Assembly: GCA_937961665.1 (NCBI GenBank)
Contig: CALGMO010000078.1
Location: forward strand, 1 to 34,578
DNA: 34,578 nucleotides
From: an uncultured Fimbriimonadaceae bacterium
GTDB taxonomy: Bacteria; Armatimonadota; Fimbriimonadia; Fimbriimonadales; Fimbriimonadaceae
Direction of reading: 5' to 3'
This document shows positions 7,055 through 16,030 of the stretch, one piece after another. The first letter of the stretch is position 1. Each line of letters starts with the position of its first letter. Made by a program: the position numbers and the translations under genes. Under the pieces are notes generated by a model, which searched no databases, was not told the DNA's origin, and worked only from the letters and a program-made list of their open reading frames with translations.

Positions 7055-7948
7055 ATGGATGCGTTGCTCTCGACCTGCCTTCCGGGATTGCCCGGGCCTC
7101 GAAGGGGCAAGGTCCGCGAGGTCTACGACTTGGGCCGGACCCTTCTGGTCGTGGCCACCGACCGGCTCTCCGCGTTCGACGTCGTGATGGCCAACGGCGT
7201 GCCGGACAAGGGCAAGCTGCTCACGCAGATGAGCAACTTCTGGTTCGAGCTGCTGAAGGACGTCTGCCCGAACCACCTGCTGGTCACCGAGAACGCGACC
7301 ATCCAGAAGAGCCTGCCCCAGCCTGCCCCGGAGCTGAACGGGCGAAGCGTGATCGTGCGCAAGGCGCGGCCTCTGCCCATCGAGTGCATCGCCAGGGGCT
7401 ACATCAGCGGATCGCTGTACAAGGACTACCGGCGCTACGGGGGCGACATCCATGGCCTGCGCCTTCCGGAGGGGCTGCGGGAGTCCGACCGCCTGCCCGA
7501 GCCCATCTTCACGCCCTCCACCAAGGCGCAGTCGGGCCACGACGAGAACATCTCGTTTCAGAAGGCTGTGGACCTGGTGGGCCGGGAGACGGCGGAGAAG
7601 GTGCGCGATTGGACGCTGGAGCTCTACCGCAGGGCTAGGGAGCACGCCCAAGGGTGCGGTCTGATTCTGGCCGACACGAAGTTCGAGTTCGGCGAGACCG
7701 ACGACGGCCTGATCTGGATCGACGAGGCCCTGACCCCGGACAGCTCGAGGTTCTGGGACGCCAGCCAATACCGTCCGGGCGGGCCCCAGCCCAGCTACGA
7801 CAAGCAGTTCGTGCGGGACTACCTGGAGCAGATCGGTTGGGACAAGCAGCCGCCCGGGCCGTCGCTGCCGGAATCGGTGATCCTGAAGACCCGCGAGAAG
7901 TACATCCAGGCCTTCGAGCGGATCACGGGCCGTCCGTTCGAGGGATGA
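7055..7948 (+). CDS. purC: Phosphoribosylaminoimidazole-succinocarboxamide synthase
   Basis: 297 residues, the length of the longer (yeast Ade1-like) SAICAR synthases. It joins CAIR and aspartate using ATP in purine biosynthesis. Recognisable segments are GKVREVYDLG (ATP-binding loop, about 14), ATDRLSAFDVVMANGVPDKG, then RKARPLPIECIARGYISGS and a C-terminal ILADTKFEFG / LIWIDEALTPDSSR. These cover both family signatures. The start is fixed by CATAAT six bases upstream. waaA begins 10 bases after the stop, so the two probably share a transcript although their pathways are unrelated. Confidence 0.95.
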   Translation: MDALLSTCLPGLPGPRRGKVREVYDLGRTLLVVATDRLSAFDVVMANGVPDKGKLLTQMSNFWFELLKDVCPNHLLVTENATIQKSLPQPAPELNGRSVIVRKARPLPIECIARGYISGSLYKDYRRYGGDIHGLRLPEGLRESDRLPEPIFTPSTKAQSGHDENISFQKAVDLVGRETAEKVRDWTLELYRRAREHAQGCGLILADTKFEFGETDDGLIWIDEALTPDSSRFWDASQYRPGGPQPSYDKQFVRDYLEQIGWDKQPPGPSLPESVILKTREKYIQAFERITGRPFEG

Positions 7949-7958
7949 GCCTCCTTCG

Positions 7959-9215
7959 ATGCGGGCGCTGTACAACCTGCTGCTGGTTCTCGCCTCCCCG
8001 CTGTGGATGGCCTGGATGCTGTCCCGCGCCCGCAAGCGGCGGGAGCTTCCGGTCTGGAGGGAGCGCTTCGGCCGCTACGACCTGCCCCAGAAGCGCGGCG
8101 GCCCGAGGATCTGGCTCCACGCGGTGAGCGTGGGCGAGGTGCTGGCCAGCCTGCCGATCCTGCGGGAGCTTCGGTCGCTCGCGCCGGATGCGGAGGTGGT
8201 CCTCAGCGTGACCACCAGCAGCGGCCACCGCACCGCCCGCGAGCGCGCCCAGGGATTGTTCGACCACCTGGTGTACTTTCCCCTCGATCTGCCGTGGGTC
8301 GTCCGAAGGGCTCTGGCCTCCGTCCAGCCCGACGTTCTGGTGCTGATGGAGACGGAGATCTGGATGAACCTGCTGGCGGAGGCCCGCCGGCGGGGCACGG
8401 CGACGGTAGTGGCGAACGGTCGGGTCAGCGGACGGAGCTTCCGGCGCTCGATGCGGTTCCGCCGGTTCTTCCGCTCTGCCTTGGCGAACCTGGACTGGGC
8501 CCTGATGCAGACGGAGGAGGACGCGCGGCGCATCCGAGAGCTCGGCGCGAGGAACGTCGCGGTGATCGGGAACTGCAAGTTCGATCAAGCCGTGGAGGGG
8601 CTGGAGGCCGACCCTCGCGAGTGGCGCAGGATTCTGGGTCTGCCCGAGGGCGTTCCCGCGGTGGTGATCGGCTCCACCCGGGGGCCGGACGAGGAGGACC
8701 TCGTGCTGGAGGCGCTGGGAAGGGTCGGCCTGAAGAGGCTCTGCGCCGTGCACGCCCCCCGGCACCTGGAGCGCGTGCCGGAGCTCTACCACAAGGCGCT
8801 CGGGCGCTTGGGCGAGGTCGCTCTGCGAAGCGAGGGGGGCGGGGCCGCCTACGTGATCCTCGATACCTACGGCGAGCTCTCCCAGGTGTACAGCGTCGCC
8901 GATGCGGTGGTGATCGGCGGCGGGTTCGGCGAGTACGGAGGGCAGAACCTGCTGCAGCCTCTCGCCCACGGCAAGCCGGTCCTGCACGGTCCGCACATGA
9001 GCAACTTCGCCGAGGTGGCCTCGGCCGCGGCGGCAGAGGGCGCCACCAGGGTCTGCGCGACCGCGGAGGAGCTCGCCTCCGCCCTCGAGGAGCTGCTCCG
9101 GGACGACGCGCTCCGGAGGAGAATGGGTGAGGCGGCCCGCCGGTTCGTGGGAGCGAACCTAGGGGCGAGCCGCCGCTACGCCGAGCGGATTCTGTCGGCG
9201 ATCAGACGAACTTGA
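7959..9215 (+). CDS. waaA: 3-deoxy-D-manno-octulosonic acid (Kdo) transferase
   Basis: 418 residues, normal length for GT30. The enzyme transfers Kdo from CMP-Kdo to lipid A precursor at the inner membrane. A hydrophobic N-terminal helix (about 2-21) anchors it. The first Rossmann domain carries WLHAVSVGEV with Glu60, the conserved Glu proposed as catalytic base, then SVTTSSGHRTARER and LVLMETEIWMN. The second domain has VIGSTRGPDEEDLVLEAL, HAPRHLERV, ILDTYGELSQVYSVADAVVIGGGFGEYGGQN and a glycine-rich nucleotide-binding region. No other lipid A gene is nearby. It follows purC by 10 bases without a strong ribosome site. The last 14 bases overlap the end of the convergent nitroreductase gene. 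Confidence 0.92.
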   Translation: MRALYNLLLVLASPLWMAWMLSRARKRRELPVWRERFGRYDLPQKRGGPRIWLHAVSVGEVLASLPILRELRSLAPDAEVVLSVTTSSGHRTARERAQGLFDHLVYFPLDLPWVVRRALASVQPDVLVLMETEIWMNLLAEARRRGTATVVANGRVSGRSFRRSMRFRRFFRSALANLDWALMQTEEDARRIRELGARNVAVIGNCKFDQAVEGLEADPREWRRILGLPEGVPAVVIGSTRGPDEEDLVLEALGRVGLKRLCAVHAPRHLERVPELYHKALGRLGEVALRSEGGGAAYVILDTYGELSQVYSVADAVVIGGGFGEYGGQNLLQPLAHGKPVLHGPHMSNFAEVASAAAAEGATRVCATAEELASALEELLRDDALRRRMGEAARRFVGANLGASRRYAERILSAIRRT

Positions 9216-9819
9216 CGAACCGGTCCAAGGGATGCCGATGGTGGGGGAAGCCCTCCTCGGCGGCCTCGCCCACGGCGACCAGCGCCGGAACGGTGGCGTG
9301 TTCCGGAATGCCCAGCAGCGCCTTCACGGCCGCGGGGTCGAAGCCGAGCATCGGCGAGCTGGCATAGCCGAACGCCGAGATCGCCAGCAGCAGGTAGCCG
9401 AGGAAGATGTACGTCTGACCCTGGGCCCACTGCTCCGCGGCCTCCTCGCCCATGTCCCCGAACACCTTGCGGATGGTCGCCTTCATGTTCTCGGCCTGCT
9501 CGGCGGACATGCCCGGGTGCACGAACTCGTCCATGTGCTCCAGAGCGTCCTTCATGTCGCTCCAGACCACGAGCACGGCGGGTGCGGATCCGACCTGCCT
9601 CTGGCCGTACGCGGCCTCTTGGAGCTTCGCCCTCAGCTCGGGGTCCCGCACCACCGTCACCCGCCACGGCTGGATGTTCCAAGCCGACGGAGCCAGTCCG
9701 GCGACCCGGAGGATCTCCCTCAGGTCCTCCTCCGGGATCGGTCGGGGCTGGTAGTCCCGAATCGAGCGGCGCCTCTCGGCGGCCTCCACAACGTTCAGCA
9801 GAGCCTTCTGTTCCACCAT
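9202..9819 (-). CDS. Nitroreductase-family flavoprotein
   Basis: 205 residues. The FMN-binding nitroreductase pattern is clear: RRSIRDYQPRPIPEEDL at about 17-33, SAWNIQPWRVTVV at about 45-58, a helix GQTYIFLGYLLLAISAFGYASSPM... at about 133-155 and GEAAEEGFPHHRHPLDRFVKF at the end. Such enzymes reduce nitro groups, quinones or other electrophiles with NAD(P)H; the substrate is not predictable. The gene lies 46 bases downstream of the GH2 gene on the same strand and may share its transcript. TAGGCT nine bases before the ATG may be an independent -10 element. Confidence 0.88.
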   Translation of the reverse strand: MVEQKALLNVVEAAERRRSIRDYQPRPIPEEDLREILRVAGLAPSAWNIQPWRVTVVRDPELRAKLQEAAYGQRQVGSAPAVLVVWSDMKDALEHMDEFVHPGMSAEQAENMKATIRKVFGDMGEEAAEQWAQGQTYIFLGYLLLAISAFGYASSPMLGFDPAAVKALLGIPEHATVPALVAVGEAAEEGFPHHRHPLDRFVKFV

Positions 9820-9865
9820 CGCAAGAAGAGCCTACGTACCGAGAGGCGGGATCGTTCGCAAGGGC

Positions 9866-12172
9866 TCACCCTCGCTCGGCGAGCACGCGCAGCAACCGGG
9901 CCAGCAGATCCGCGCCCGAGGGGTTCCGAGCCAGCCCGAACGGCTGCATGCCCAGTCCGCCGTCCGGTCGCAGCGTGGTGGCGATCATCACGCCGTCGCC
10001 GAAGCGGCACCGGGCGACGACTGGCGCCTCTGCGTAGGTGCGCGTGTCGATCCGCAGCATCAGGGGCTCGATCGTCGTGCCGACGGGAAGGTTGCGGCCG
10101 AGGGTCTCCACGTCCAGCACGCAGTCGGGGGACACGGCCCAGAAGCGCTCCCAGCGCTCGGCGATGCCCAGGGCCGACCAGAACGAGTCGTCCAGGAACT
10201 CGTAGGCGGCCTCCCTCCAGAACGGCGCCGGGGTGGTGCAGGGGCCGTCGGCCAGGCACAGGATGCGACGCCCCGCCGCCAGAGCTTCGGACACCCCGTG
10301 GCACCAGGCCGTCGTCAGCAGGCCGTCGCCGGGCTCGAGGCTGAGGCCCTCGAGGCGGCCCGAGGGGTCTTGGATCGTCCATCCGCCAAGGGCCTTCCAG
10401 TCGGGCCGGCGCACGATCTCGATCTCCCATGCGTTCGAGGCGCCCCCAACCTCGGCCTCCAGCCGGTAGCGGCCCTCCGTCCCCTCCGGCCAAGCCACCT
10501 CCGCGCCCTCCGCGGGGACGAACGGCTCGAAGGCTCTGGCAACGCCCCGGCCCTGCGCCACGACCTCCCCGTCGGGCCGACGGATGCGCCACTCCATCGC
10601 GAACCGGCCGCCCTCCGCCAAGCTCGCTCCGATCCTCCAGAAGGCGTTGCCCTCGCGGAACACGAACGGGTCGAGCCACCCGGGCCGATTCCCACCCTTG
10701 TGGAACGGCGGGCGGCGCGTGGGGATGAGGAACAGGCAGTCCTCGCCGTTCCACGGCAGGGTCTCTTCGGGAGAGAACCGGGCGTCCATCCAGTCGTCCA
10801 CGAACCCCGCGGTGGCGATCGGCGTGTCCCGCCATCCCGTCACCACGTAGCCGGCGATCGGCGCCCGCTCGCGCACGGCCTCGTGCACGGTCTTTCGGAT
10901 GAAGAGCGCCTTTCGCCGCGACGACTCCATCAGCCGACGGTGCCGACGATCCTCCTCAGGCAGGCAGAGGCGGCACTCGGCGAGGATGCGCGGCAGATCG
11001 TGCTGCCAGCGGACCCCTTGGTCGTTGAGCGCCGGGTCGGGGCTGCCCCAGTAGGGCCCCTCCCTGCGGAGCCGGGCCACGTCGCGGTGCACGTCGATGT
11101 CGCTGAACTCCCCCAAGAGCACCGGCATCGCTCGCCGCGCGCCCGGCAGCAGGCTGTCGAGCACCGGAGGATAGAAGGGCAGATCGCAATAAGGGTGGAA
11201 GTCGTAGAAGTCGCCGTACTCCCGCAGGTCTCCGCCGTACATCTCGGAGCCGCCGCTGTTGTCCTTGACGAGGGCCGCGCCCGTCAGGTCCTTGACCCGC
11301 TCGACCAGGCCGCGTCGGTATCCGTGCGGAGTGCCGTGCGACAGCTCGCAGCCCACGGTCCAGACCAGGATGTTCGGGTGGTGGCGGTATTGGAGCACGA
11401 TGCGCTCGATCTCCCGCGCGATGCTCGCAAGGCGGTCCGGTTCCGGCGACGGGTCCCACAGGGGCAGCTCGAGCCAGGCCTCCAGCCCTTCCTCGTGAAG
11501 GATCTCCAGGTGGCGGTGCGTCGGCACCCACAGGCAGAACTTGATCGTGTTGAACCCGAGGCTCTTGGCGATGCGCGCCTCGTGCCGGATCGTGGCCTCG
11601 CCGGGGTTGGTGTGGCCGACCTCGGGATACCATCCCCACGTCAGCACGCCGCGAAGGTAGAACGGCTCTCCGTCGACCCAGAGCCGGCTCCCGTCGGTCC
11701 GGACGCGGCACGGGGCGGGGGGAGGAGGCGTGGCCAGCGGGTCCTCCGGGCCGACGACCACCTCGACGGGCTGGTAGATGCCTCCGAACGTGTGGTAGAC
11801 GTAGGGCAGAAAGCCGCTGGCGACGTCGCGCACCGGGAACGTCGGCCCGCCGTTCTTGGTCACCCTCACCGCGACGTCCACGAACTCGCCCGGACGATCG
11901 GGCAAGCGGACGGAGAACGCGTCCCAGATCCCACGGTGGGTCGCCGCGTGCTCTCCGTCGAACTCGACCCTCGCCTCGTAGGACACGCCGTGGAACAAGA
12001 GCCACCCGCCGGAATCGGGCACGCGGCAGCGGGTGCGATAGACCGCCGGGCCCTCCCACCCGACGGGAACGTCTTGGCGCCAAGCGTGGGGCACGAGGAC
12101 GGGGCGAGGCCCTTCGCCGTAGTCGACGGTCCACTCGAGCAGCTCGTACGCGGGTCGATGGGTGGTGCCCAT
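9866..12172 (-). CDS. GH2-type glycoside hydrolase
   Basis: 768 residues with no signal peptide, so probably cytoplasmic. The ATG has a GGAGG ribosome site nine bases upstream. Residues about 5-140 form the GH2 sugar-binding jelly roll (VYRTRCRVP, WLLFHGVSYEARVEFDG, FGGIYQPVEVVV). The Ig-like middle domain seems reduced. A TIM barrel follows from about 165: DGEPFYLRGVLTWGW, RIAKSLGFNTIKFCLWVP, then YRHHPNILVWTVGCE with Glu276 as likely acid/base (the usual NE is CE here) and MPVLLGEFSD with Glu355 as candidate nucleophile. The last 250 residues form beta domains I do not recognise. Beta-galactosidase, beta-glucuronidase or another exo-activity is possible. The gene is divergent from the WD40 gene. 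Confidence 0.8.
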   Translation of the reverse strand: MGTTHRPAYELLEWTVDYGEGPRPVLVPHAWRQDVPVGWEGPAVYRTRCRVPDSGGWLLFHGVSYEARVEFDGEHAATHRGIWDAFSVRLPDRPGEFVDVAVRVTKNGGPTFPVRDVASGFLPYVYHTFGGIYQPVEVVVGPEDPLATPPPPAPCRVRTDGSRLWVDGEPFYLRGVLTWGWYPEVGHTNPGEATIRHEARIAKSLGFNTIKFCLWVPTHRHLEILHEEGLEAWLELPLWDPSPEPDRLASIAREIERIVLQYRHHPNILVWTVGCELSHGTPHGYRRGLVERVKDLTGAALVKDNSGGSEMYGGDLREYGDFYDFHPYCDLPFYPPVLDSLLPGARRAMPVLLGEFSDIDVHRDVARLRREGPYWGSPDPALNDQGVRWQHDLPRILAECRLCLPEEDRRHRRLMESSRRKALFIRKTVHEAVRERAPIAGYVVTGWRDTPIATAGFVDDWMDARFSPEETLPWNGEDCLFLIPTRRPPFHKGGNRPGWLDPFVFREGNAFWRIGASLAEGGRFAMEWRIRRPDGEVVAQGRGVARAFEPFVPAEGAEVAWPEGTEGRYRLEAEVGGASNAWEIEIVRRPDWKALGGWTIQDPSGRLEGLSLEPGDGLLTTAWCHGVSEALAAGRRILCLADGPCTTPAPFWREAAYEFLDDSFWSALGIAERWERFWAVSPDCVLDVETLGRNLPVGTTIEPLMLRIDTRTYAEAPVVARCRFGDGVMIATTLRPDGGLGMQPFGLARNPSGADLLARLLRVLAERG

Positions 12173-12284
12173 GGGTCTCGCCTCCAGTTTCGCACGTTTT
12201 GAGGCTCGTGGAAACCCGTGGAGCGAACCGTTCTCCGGGAACGAGCGTCTGTTCCTGTGAATTCACGGAGGAATCACCGCATCC

Positions 12285-13214
12285 ATGTTGCCCTTCGCGC
12301 TCGCCGCGGTCCTCGCGGCACCCGGATCCGACTCGCTTCCGATCGTCTCCACCCGCGTCGTTCCCAGCCTGCGTCCGCTGGCGATGGCCGCCGCTCCCAC
12401 CGGCCGACGGGTCGTGCTCACGCTGGAGGATCGGCGCACCGTCGTCATCGACGCCGCCACCCGCCAGGTGGCGATGACCCTGGACTCCCATCCCCTGCCG
12501 GCGCGAGCCGTCGCGTGGAGCCCCGACGGCCGCTGGATCGCCACGGGCGACGAGTCGGCGCGCGTGTTCCTGTTCGACGCCAAGACCGGCAAGCGTGTGC
12601 GCACGATCCGAGAGCACCAGCGGGCCATCCAGGCGCTCAGCTTCTCGCCCAAGGGCGATCTGCTCGCGAGCACCGGCGCCGACGACGCGGTGTTCGTGTT
12701 TTCCACGGAGACCGGCAAGAAGGTGGGCACCATCCTGGGGAAGGGGGCCAACGTGTACGGCGGGTGCTTCACGCCCTCGGGGTCGCTTCTCGTGGGCACG
12801 CTCTCGAACGGCGTGATGCTCTACCTTGCGAACGGCCAGCCCGTGGCGCAGCTGGGTGGGCACCCCGGGCAGGGGGCCTTCGGCTGCTTTCCGAACAAGG
12901 CCGGAACGCTGGGCGTGAGCGCCGGAAGGGACGGGATCGCGAGCCTCTGGGACCTGCGCAAGCGCACCCGGATCAACAGCCTGCGCGGCCATCAGGACTG
13001 GGTGACGGCGGCGGCGTTCGCTCCCTCGGGCGCGTACCTCGCCACCAGCTCCACCGACGGCACGGTGCGGTTCTGGAACCCGAAGAGCTTCCGTCAGATC
13101 GGCGTGTTGGAGAACCAGGCGCGGGACGGCTCTCCCCTCGCCTTTTCCGCCGACGGCGCCTTCCTGCTGACGGTGTCCGACCAGGGCTTCCTCCAGGTCA
13201 CCCAGTTGCGCTGA
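12285..13214 (+). CDS. Exported WD40-repeat protein
   Basis: 309 residues. It opens with MLPFALAAVLAAPGSDS, a short signal-peptide-like segment, so the propeller is probably periplasmic. About six to seven WD40 blades are visible; the clearest contain AVAWSPDGRWIATGDESARVF, ALSFSPKGDLLASTGADDAV, GIASLWDLRKR and FAPSGAYLATSSTDGTVRFW. Most terminal WD pairs are degenerate, but the GH...D spacing is kept. WD40 propellers act as protein-interaction platforms, so no enzymatic role is implied. A GGAGG site lies 13 bases before the ATG, longer than ideal. The 112 bases upstream, shared with the divergent GH2 gene, contain no convincing promoter. Confidence 0.8.
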   Translation: MLPFALAAVLAAPGSDSLPIVSTRVVPSLRPLAMAAAPTGRRVVLTLEDRRTVVIDAATRQVAMTLDSHPLPARAVAWSPDGRWIATGDESARVFLFDAKTGKRVRTIREHQRAIQALSFSPKGDLLASTGADDAVFVFSTETGKKVGTILGKGANVYGGCFTPSGSLLVGTLSNGVMLYLANGQPVAQLGGHPGQGAFGCFPNKAGTLGVSAGRDGIASLWDLRKRTRINSLRGHQDWVTAAAFAPSGAYLATSSTDGTVRFWNPKSFRQIGVLENQARDGSPLAFSADGAFLLTVSDQGFLQVTQLR

Positions 13215-13248
13215 GGCCGGAGCCTTGAGGCCGGGGCGGCCGTGGGTG

Positions 13249-13254
13249 TACAGT
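13249..13254 (+). promoter_or_regulatory. -10-like TACAGT before addB
   Basis: TACAGT is followed by seven bases (GGTACCC) and the ATG at 13262. There is no Shine-Dalgarno site between. The arrangement matches the other TANNNT-start pairs in the window and favours this ATG over the in-frame GTG at 13253, which overlaps the hexamer. Confidence 0.45.
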
Positions 13255-13261
13255 GGTACCC

Positions 13262-16030
13262 ATGGCCGTCCGAACCGTTGCCTTCGGTCGCGAGGCGATC
13301 CAGGCCCTCCGCGCGGCGATCGACGGCGCCAAGGCCGGGGATCGGTGCGCCGCGGTGACGGTCGCGGTCGGCTCCGTGCCCTGCGCGGTTCAGCTGCGGC
13401 GCGAGCTGGTCCGAGGCCACGCTCCCGAGGGGCCGGGGCTGTTCGGCGTGCGCCTCGCGACCCTGAGCAGCCTGGTGCGCCAGCTGGCGCCGCCCTGTCT
13501 GAACCCCTGCCCCCAGCCCGTGCGTTGGGCGGTGGCCCGGCGGCTGCTGCGCGACGATCCGGGGCCGTTCCGCGAGTGCGCCGGACACCCGGACCTCCCC
13601 GGGGCGCTCTTGAGGGCTTTCGACGCCCTCGACGCCTCGGACGCGCCCTCCGGGCCGCTCGAGGGACTCTGGAGGCGATACCGAGCGGAGATGGAGCGGT
13701 TCGGATTGGCGGATCCGAGCGCTCTGGCGAACGCGATCCCGGCCTCCATCCCGGATGGCTTGGGCCGGGTGGTCGTGTTCCTCCCGAAACGCCCGTCCGG
13801 GATCGAGCGCACGGTTCTCCAGAGTCTGGAGCAGGCGGGCGCGGAGCTGATCCTGGGCGCGACCGGCGATCCGGCGGCGGACGGCTGGCTTTCGGAGTGG
13901 TCGGGCGGCCCCCCGCCCGCCTGCCAAGTGCCCGCCGGGGACGCGATCCTCGCCTGCACCGACCCGGAGCAGGAGTGCCGCGAGGCGGTGCGCCGCGTCT
14001 GGGAGCATGCCCAGCAGGGGGTGCCGCTGGAGCGGCAGGCCATTCTGTTCCGTCGCCGCGACCCATACGCCCGGGTTGCGTTCCAGGTGCTGCGGGAGGC
14101 CGGCCTGCCGGCCTACGGCCGCGCCTACCAGCGGGTCTCCGATTCGGCGCTGGGAACGCTGCTGAGCGTCGCCCTGGACTTCGCCGAACACGGGTTCGAC
14201 GCCAACCGGCTGTTCGACTGGCTCGGCTCCCATCGGGCGAGGACGGATCAGGGGCGAGCGCCGGACGTCTCAGCTTGGAGGAGGTTGGTCCGCGAGATCG
14301 GGGTCGAGACGAACCTCGAGGCGCTGCTGGCCGGCCTCGGACGTCTCTCCTCGCCCGACGCCGCCGAGCTGGCCTCCCTTCTGGAGCGCTGGCGCCAGGC
14401 CGCGGAGGATCTGTTCGCGGCGACCGATCCCCTGCCTTGGAGCCGGCGCGTGAGCCGCCTCCTGGAGTGGGTGGACGAGCTGATGCCGGACGCGACGCTG
14501 CCCGAAGCCGAGCGCAGGCAGAAGGAGCGGTGGAGGGCCAGGGCGATCGAGCTGGAGTCGGTGGAGCCGGTCCAGCAGACCGTGGAAGGGCCAGAGTTCG
14601 CTTGGTTCGTCCGCCAGACGCTCCGGGGGGCGGGCCGCGCGCCGGGCCGCCTCGGAACGGGGGTGTTCGTCGGCACGTTCGAGGAAGCCCGCGGGATGGA
14701 TCTGGATGCCGTGTTCCTGCTGGGCGTCGTGGAGGGGGTCTGTCCGACGATCGTCCGCGGAGACCCGGTGCTGGGCCTCGTGCCCGGCGCGCTCCCGCCC
14801 GTTGAGGAGCAGGTGGCCCGCGAGCGAGAGCTGTACCTCTCGGCCCTAGGCTCCGGAGCGAGGAGGGTGGTGCTGTTCCCACGGGTGAGCCGCTTGGACG
14901 GCTCGTCGTGGCTCCCCTCCCGGTGGATCGGCGACGACCTGCGTTCCAAGGGCCTGGACACGGAGGCGTACGAGGATTCGCCGTCCTTCGAGGCGCGGAT
15001 CCGACAGGGCGGGTTCGCTTCCCCCGCCGAGGTGGACGCGGCTTGCTCCATCCCGCACGGTCGGGCCGAGGCTTGGAGCGTGCGTTGCCGCGAGCGGCTG
15101 TCCGACCAGCCGGGGCCGCACCTCGGCCTCGTGCGCCCGCTGCCGGAGATTCTGCGGAAGCCTCGGGCGGTGACGGAGGTCGGCGGTCTGGTCGCCTGCC
15201 CCCAGCGCTTCTTCCTCGGGAGCGTGCTCGGGGTCCGCGAGACCTTTCCCGCGGCCGACTGGAGGCCGGTGGATCCCAGGCGGCTGGGTTCCGCCATCCA
15301 CGGCGCCTTCGCGGATTTCTTTCGGAGCCTGTCGGACCGGTGGCCGGAGCGGTGGTCCGACGAGCACCGGGACCGTCTTCGGAGCCTCGTCCAAGGACGG
15401 CTGTCGGACCTGGAGCGGGATGGGTGGATCCGCCGCCGAGGTCTATGGAGCTATGAAGCCGAGCGTCTCCCGGAGCTGGCCGTTCGACTGCTGGAGGCCG
15501 AGGCCGAGGCTAGGGGTGGCGCGCAGCCCTTGGAGGCCCGGGTGGAGGTCCCGTTCGGAGCGCACGGCGCGGGAGTGAAGGTCGGGCCGCCGGGGGAGGA
15601 GCTGTTCCTCCAAGGACGCATCGACTTGCTCGAGGTGTTCGAGGACCGGCTGCTCGTGGTGGACCTCAAGACCGGAGGGTCCCGCCCGGATCCGATCCAG
15701 GTCCTGCTGTACCTGCGCGCCCTGGAAGCGACGGAACCCCGCAAGTCGCTGGGAGGGGCCTACCTCCTGCTGCAGGGGAACGAGGACAGCGTCGTTCCCG
15801 TTCCCTGGGATGCGGAGACCAAGGAGTCGGCCGATCAGCTGCTCGCCCGGCTCGTCCGGCTGGTCCGCGCCGGTTGGTTTCCGCTGACGCCCTCCGTAGG
15901 CGACGACCGGGAGAGCCAGTGCCGGTACTGCCCGTTCGACCGACTCTGTCCCTCGGACCGCATCGCCCTGCAGGAGGCCGCGATGGAGCACCTGGGCGAC
16001 ATCCTGAAGGAGGAACCGGAAGATGACTGA
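13262..16030 (+). CDS. addB: AddB-like subunit of ATP-dependent helicase/nuclease
   Basis: 922 residues. It is the partner of AddA in double-strand-break resection for RecA-dependent repair. The N-terminal and middle parts follow an inactive UvrD-like helicase fold: LATLSSLVRQLAP, AILFRRRDPYARVAFQVLREAG, GVFVGTFEEARGMDLDAVFLLG. I see no Walker A loop near the N-terminus. The C-terminal nuclease carries GSAIHGAFADF, LQGRIDLLEVFEDRLLVVDLKTG with Asp801 and Lys803 of the PD-(D/E)xK core, and four cysteines, Cys646 plus Cys887, Cys890 and Cys896 in CRYCPFDRLC, the iron-sulphur cluster that staples AddB nuclease domains. It overlaps addA by eight bases (ATGACTGA). At about 920 residues it is shorter than Bacillus AddB. 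Confidence 0.85.
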   Translation: MAVRTVAFGREAIQALRAAIDGAKAGDRCAAVTVAVGSVPCAVQLRRELVRGHAPEGPGLFGVRLATLSSLVRQLAPPCLNPCPQPVRWAVARRLLRDDPGPFRECAGHPDLPGALLRAFDALDASDAPSGPLEGLWRRYRAEMERFGLADPSALANAIPASIPDGLGRVVVFLPKRPSGIERTVLQSLEQAGAELILGATGDPAADGWLSEWSGGPPPACQVPAGDAILACTDPEQECREAVRRVWEHAQQGVPLERQAILFRRRDPYARVAFQVLREAGLPAYGRAYQRVSDSALGTLLSVALDFAEHGFDANRLFDWLGSHRARTDQGRAPDVSAWRRLVREIGVETNLEALLAGLGRLSSPDAAELASLLERWRQAAEDLFAATDPLPWSRRVSRLLEWVDELMPDATLPEAERRQKERWRARAIELESVEPVQQTVEGPEFAWFVRQTLRGAGRAPGRLGTGVFVGTFEEARGMDLDAVFLLGVVEGVCPTIVRGDPVLGLVPGALPPVEEQVARERELYLSALGSGARRVVLFPRVSRLDGSSWLPSRWIGDDLRSKGLDTEAYEDSPSFEARIRQGGFASPAEVDAACSIPHGRAEAWSVRCRERLSDQPGPHLGLVRPLPEILRKPRAVTEVGGLVACPQRFFLGSVLGVRETFPAADWRPVDPRRLGSAIHGAFADFFRSLSDRWPERWSDEHRDRLRSLVQGRLSDLERDGWIRRRGLWSYEAERLPELAVRLLEAEAEARGGAQPLEARVEVPFGAHGAGVKVGPPGEELFLQGRIDLLEVFEDRLLVVDLKTGGSRPDPIQVLLYLRALEATEPRKSLGGAYLLLQGNEDSVVPVPWDAETKESADQLLARLVRLVRAGWFPLTPSVGDDRESQCRYCPFDRLCPSDRIALQEAAMEHLGDILKEEPEDD

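Noticed and set aside
12257-12266. Palindrome GTGAATTCAC between the divergent GH2 and WD40 genes as an operator
   Set aside because: Ten bases, single copy, close to the ribosome site of the WD40 gene and with no recognised regulator nearby; chance is likely enough.
13215-13248. Short direct repeat TGAGGCCGG upstream of addB as a regulatory repeat
   Set aside because: Only two copies of nine GC-rich bases, one covering the stop of the previous gene; not distinguishable from composition.
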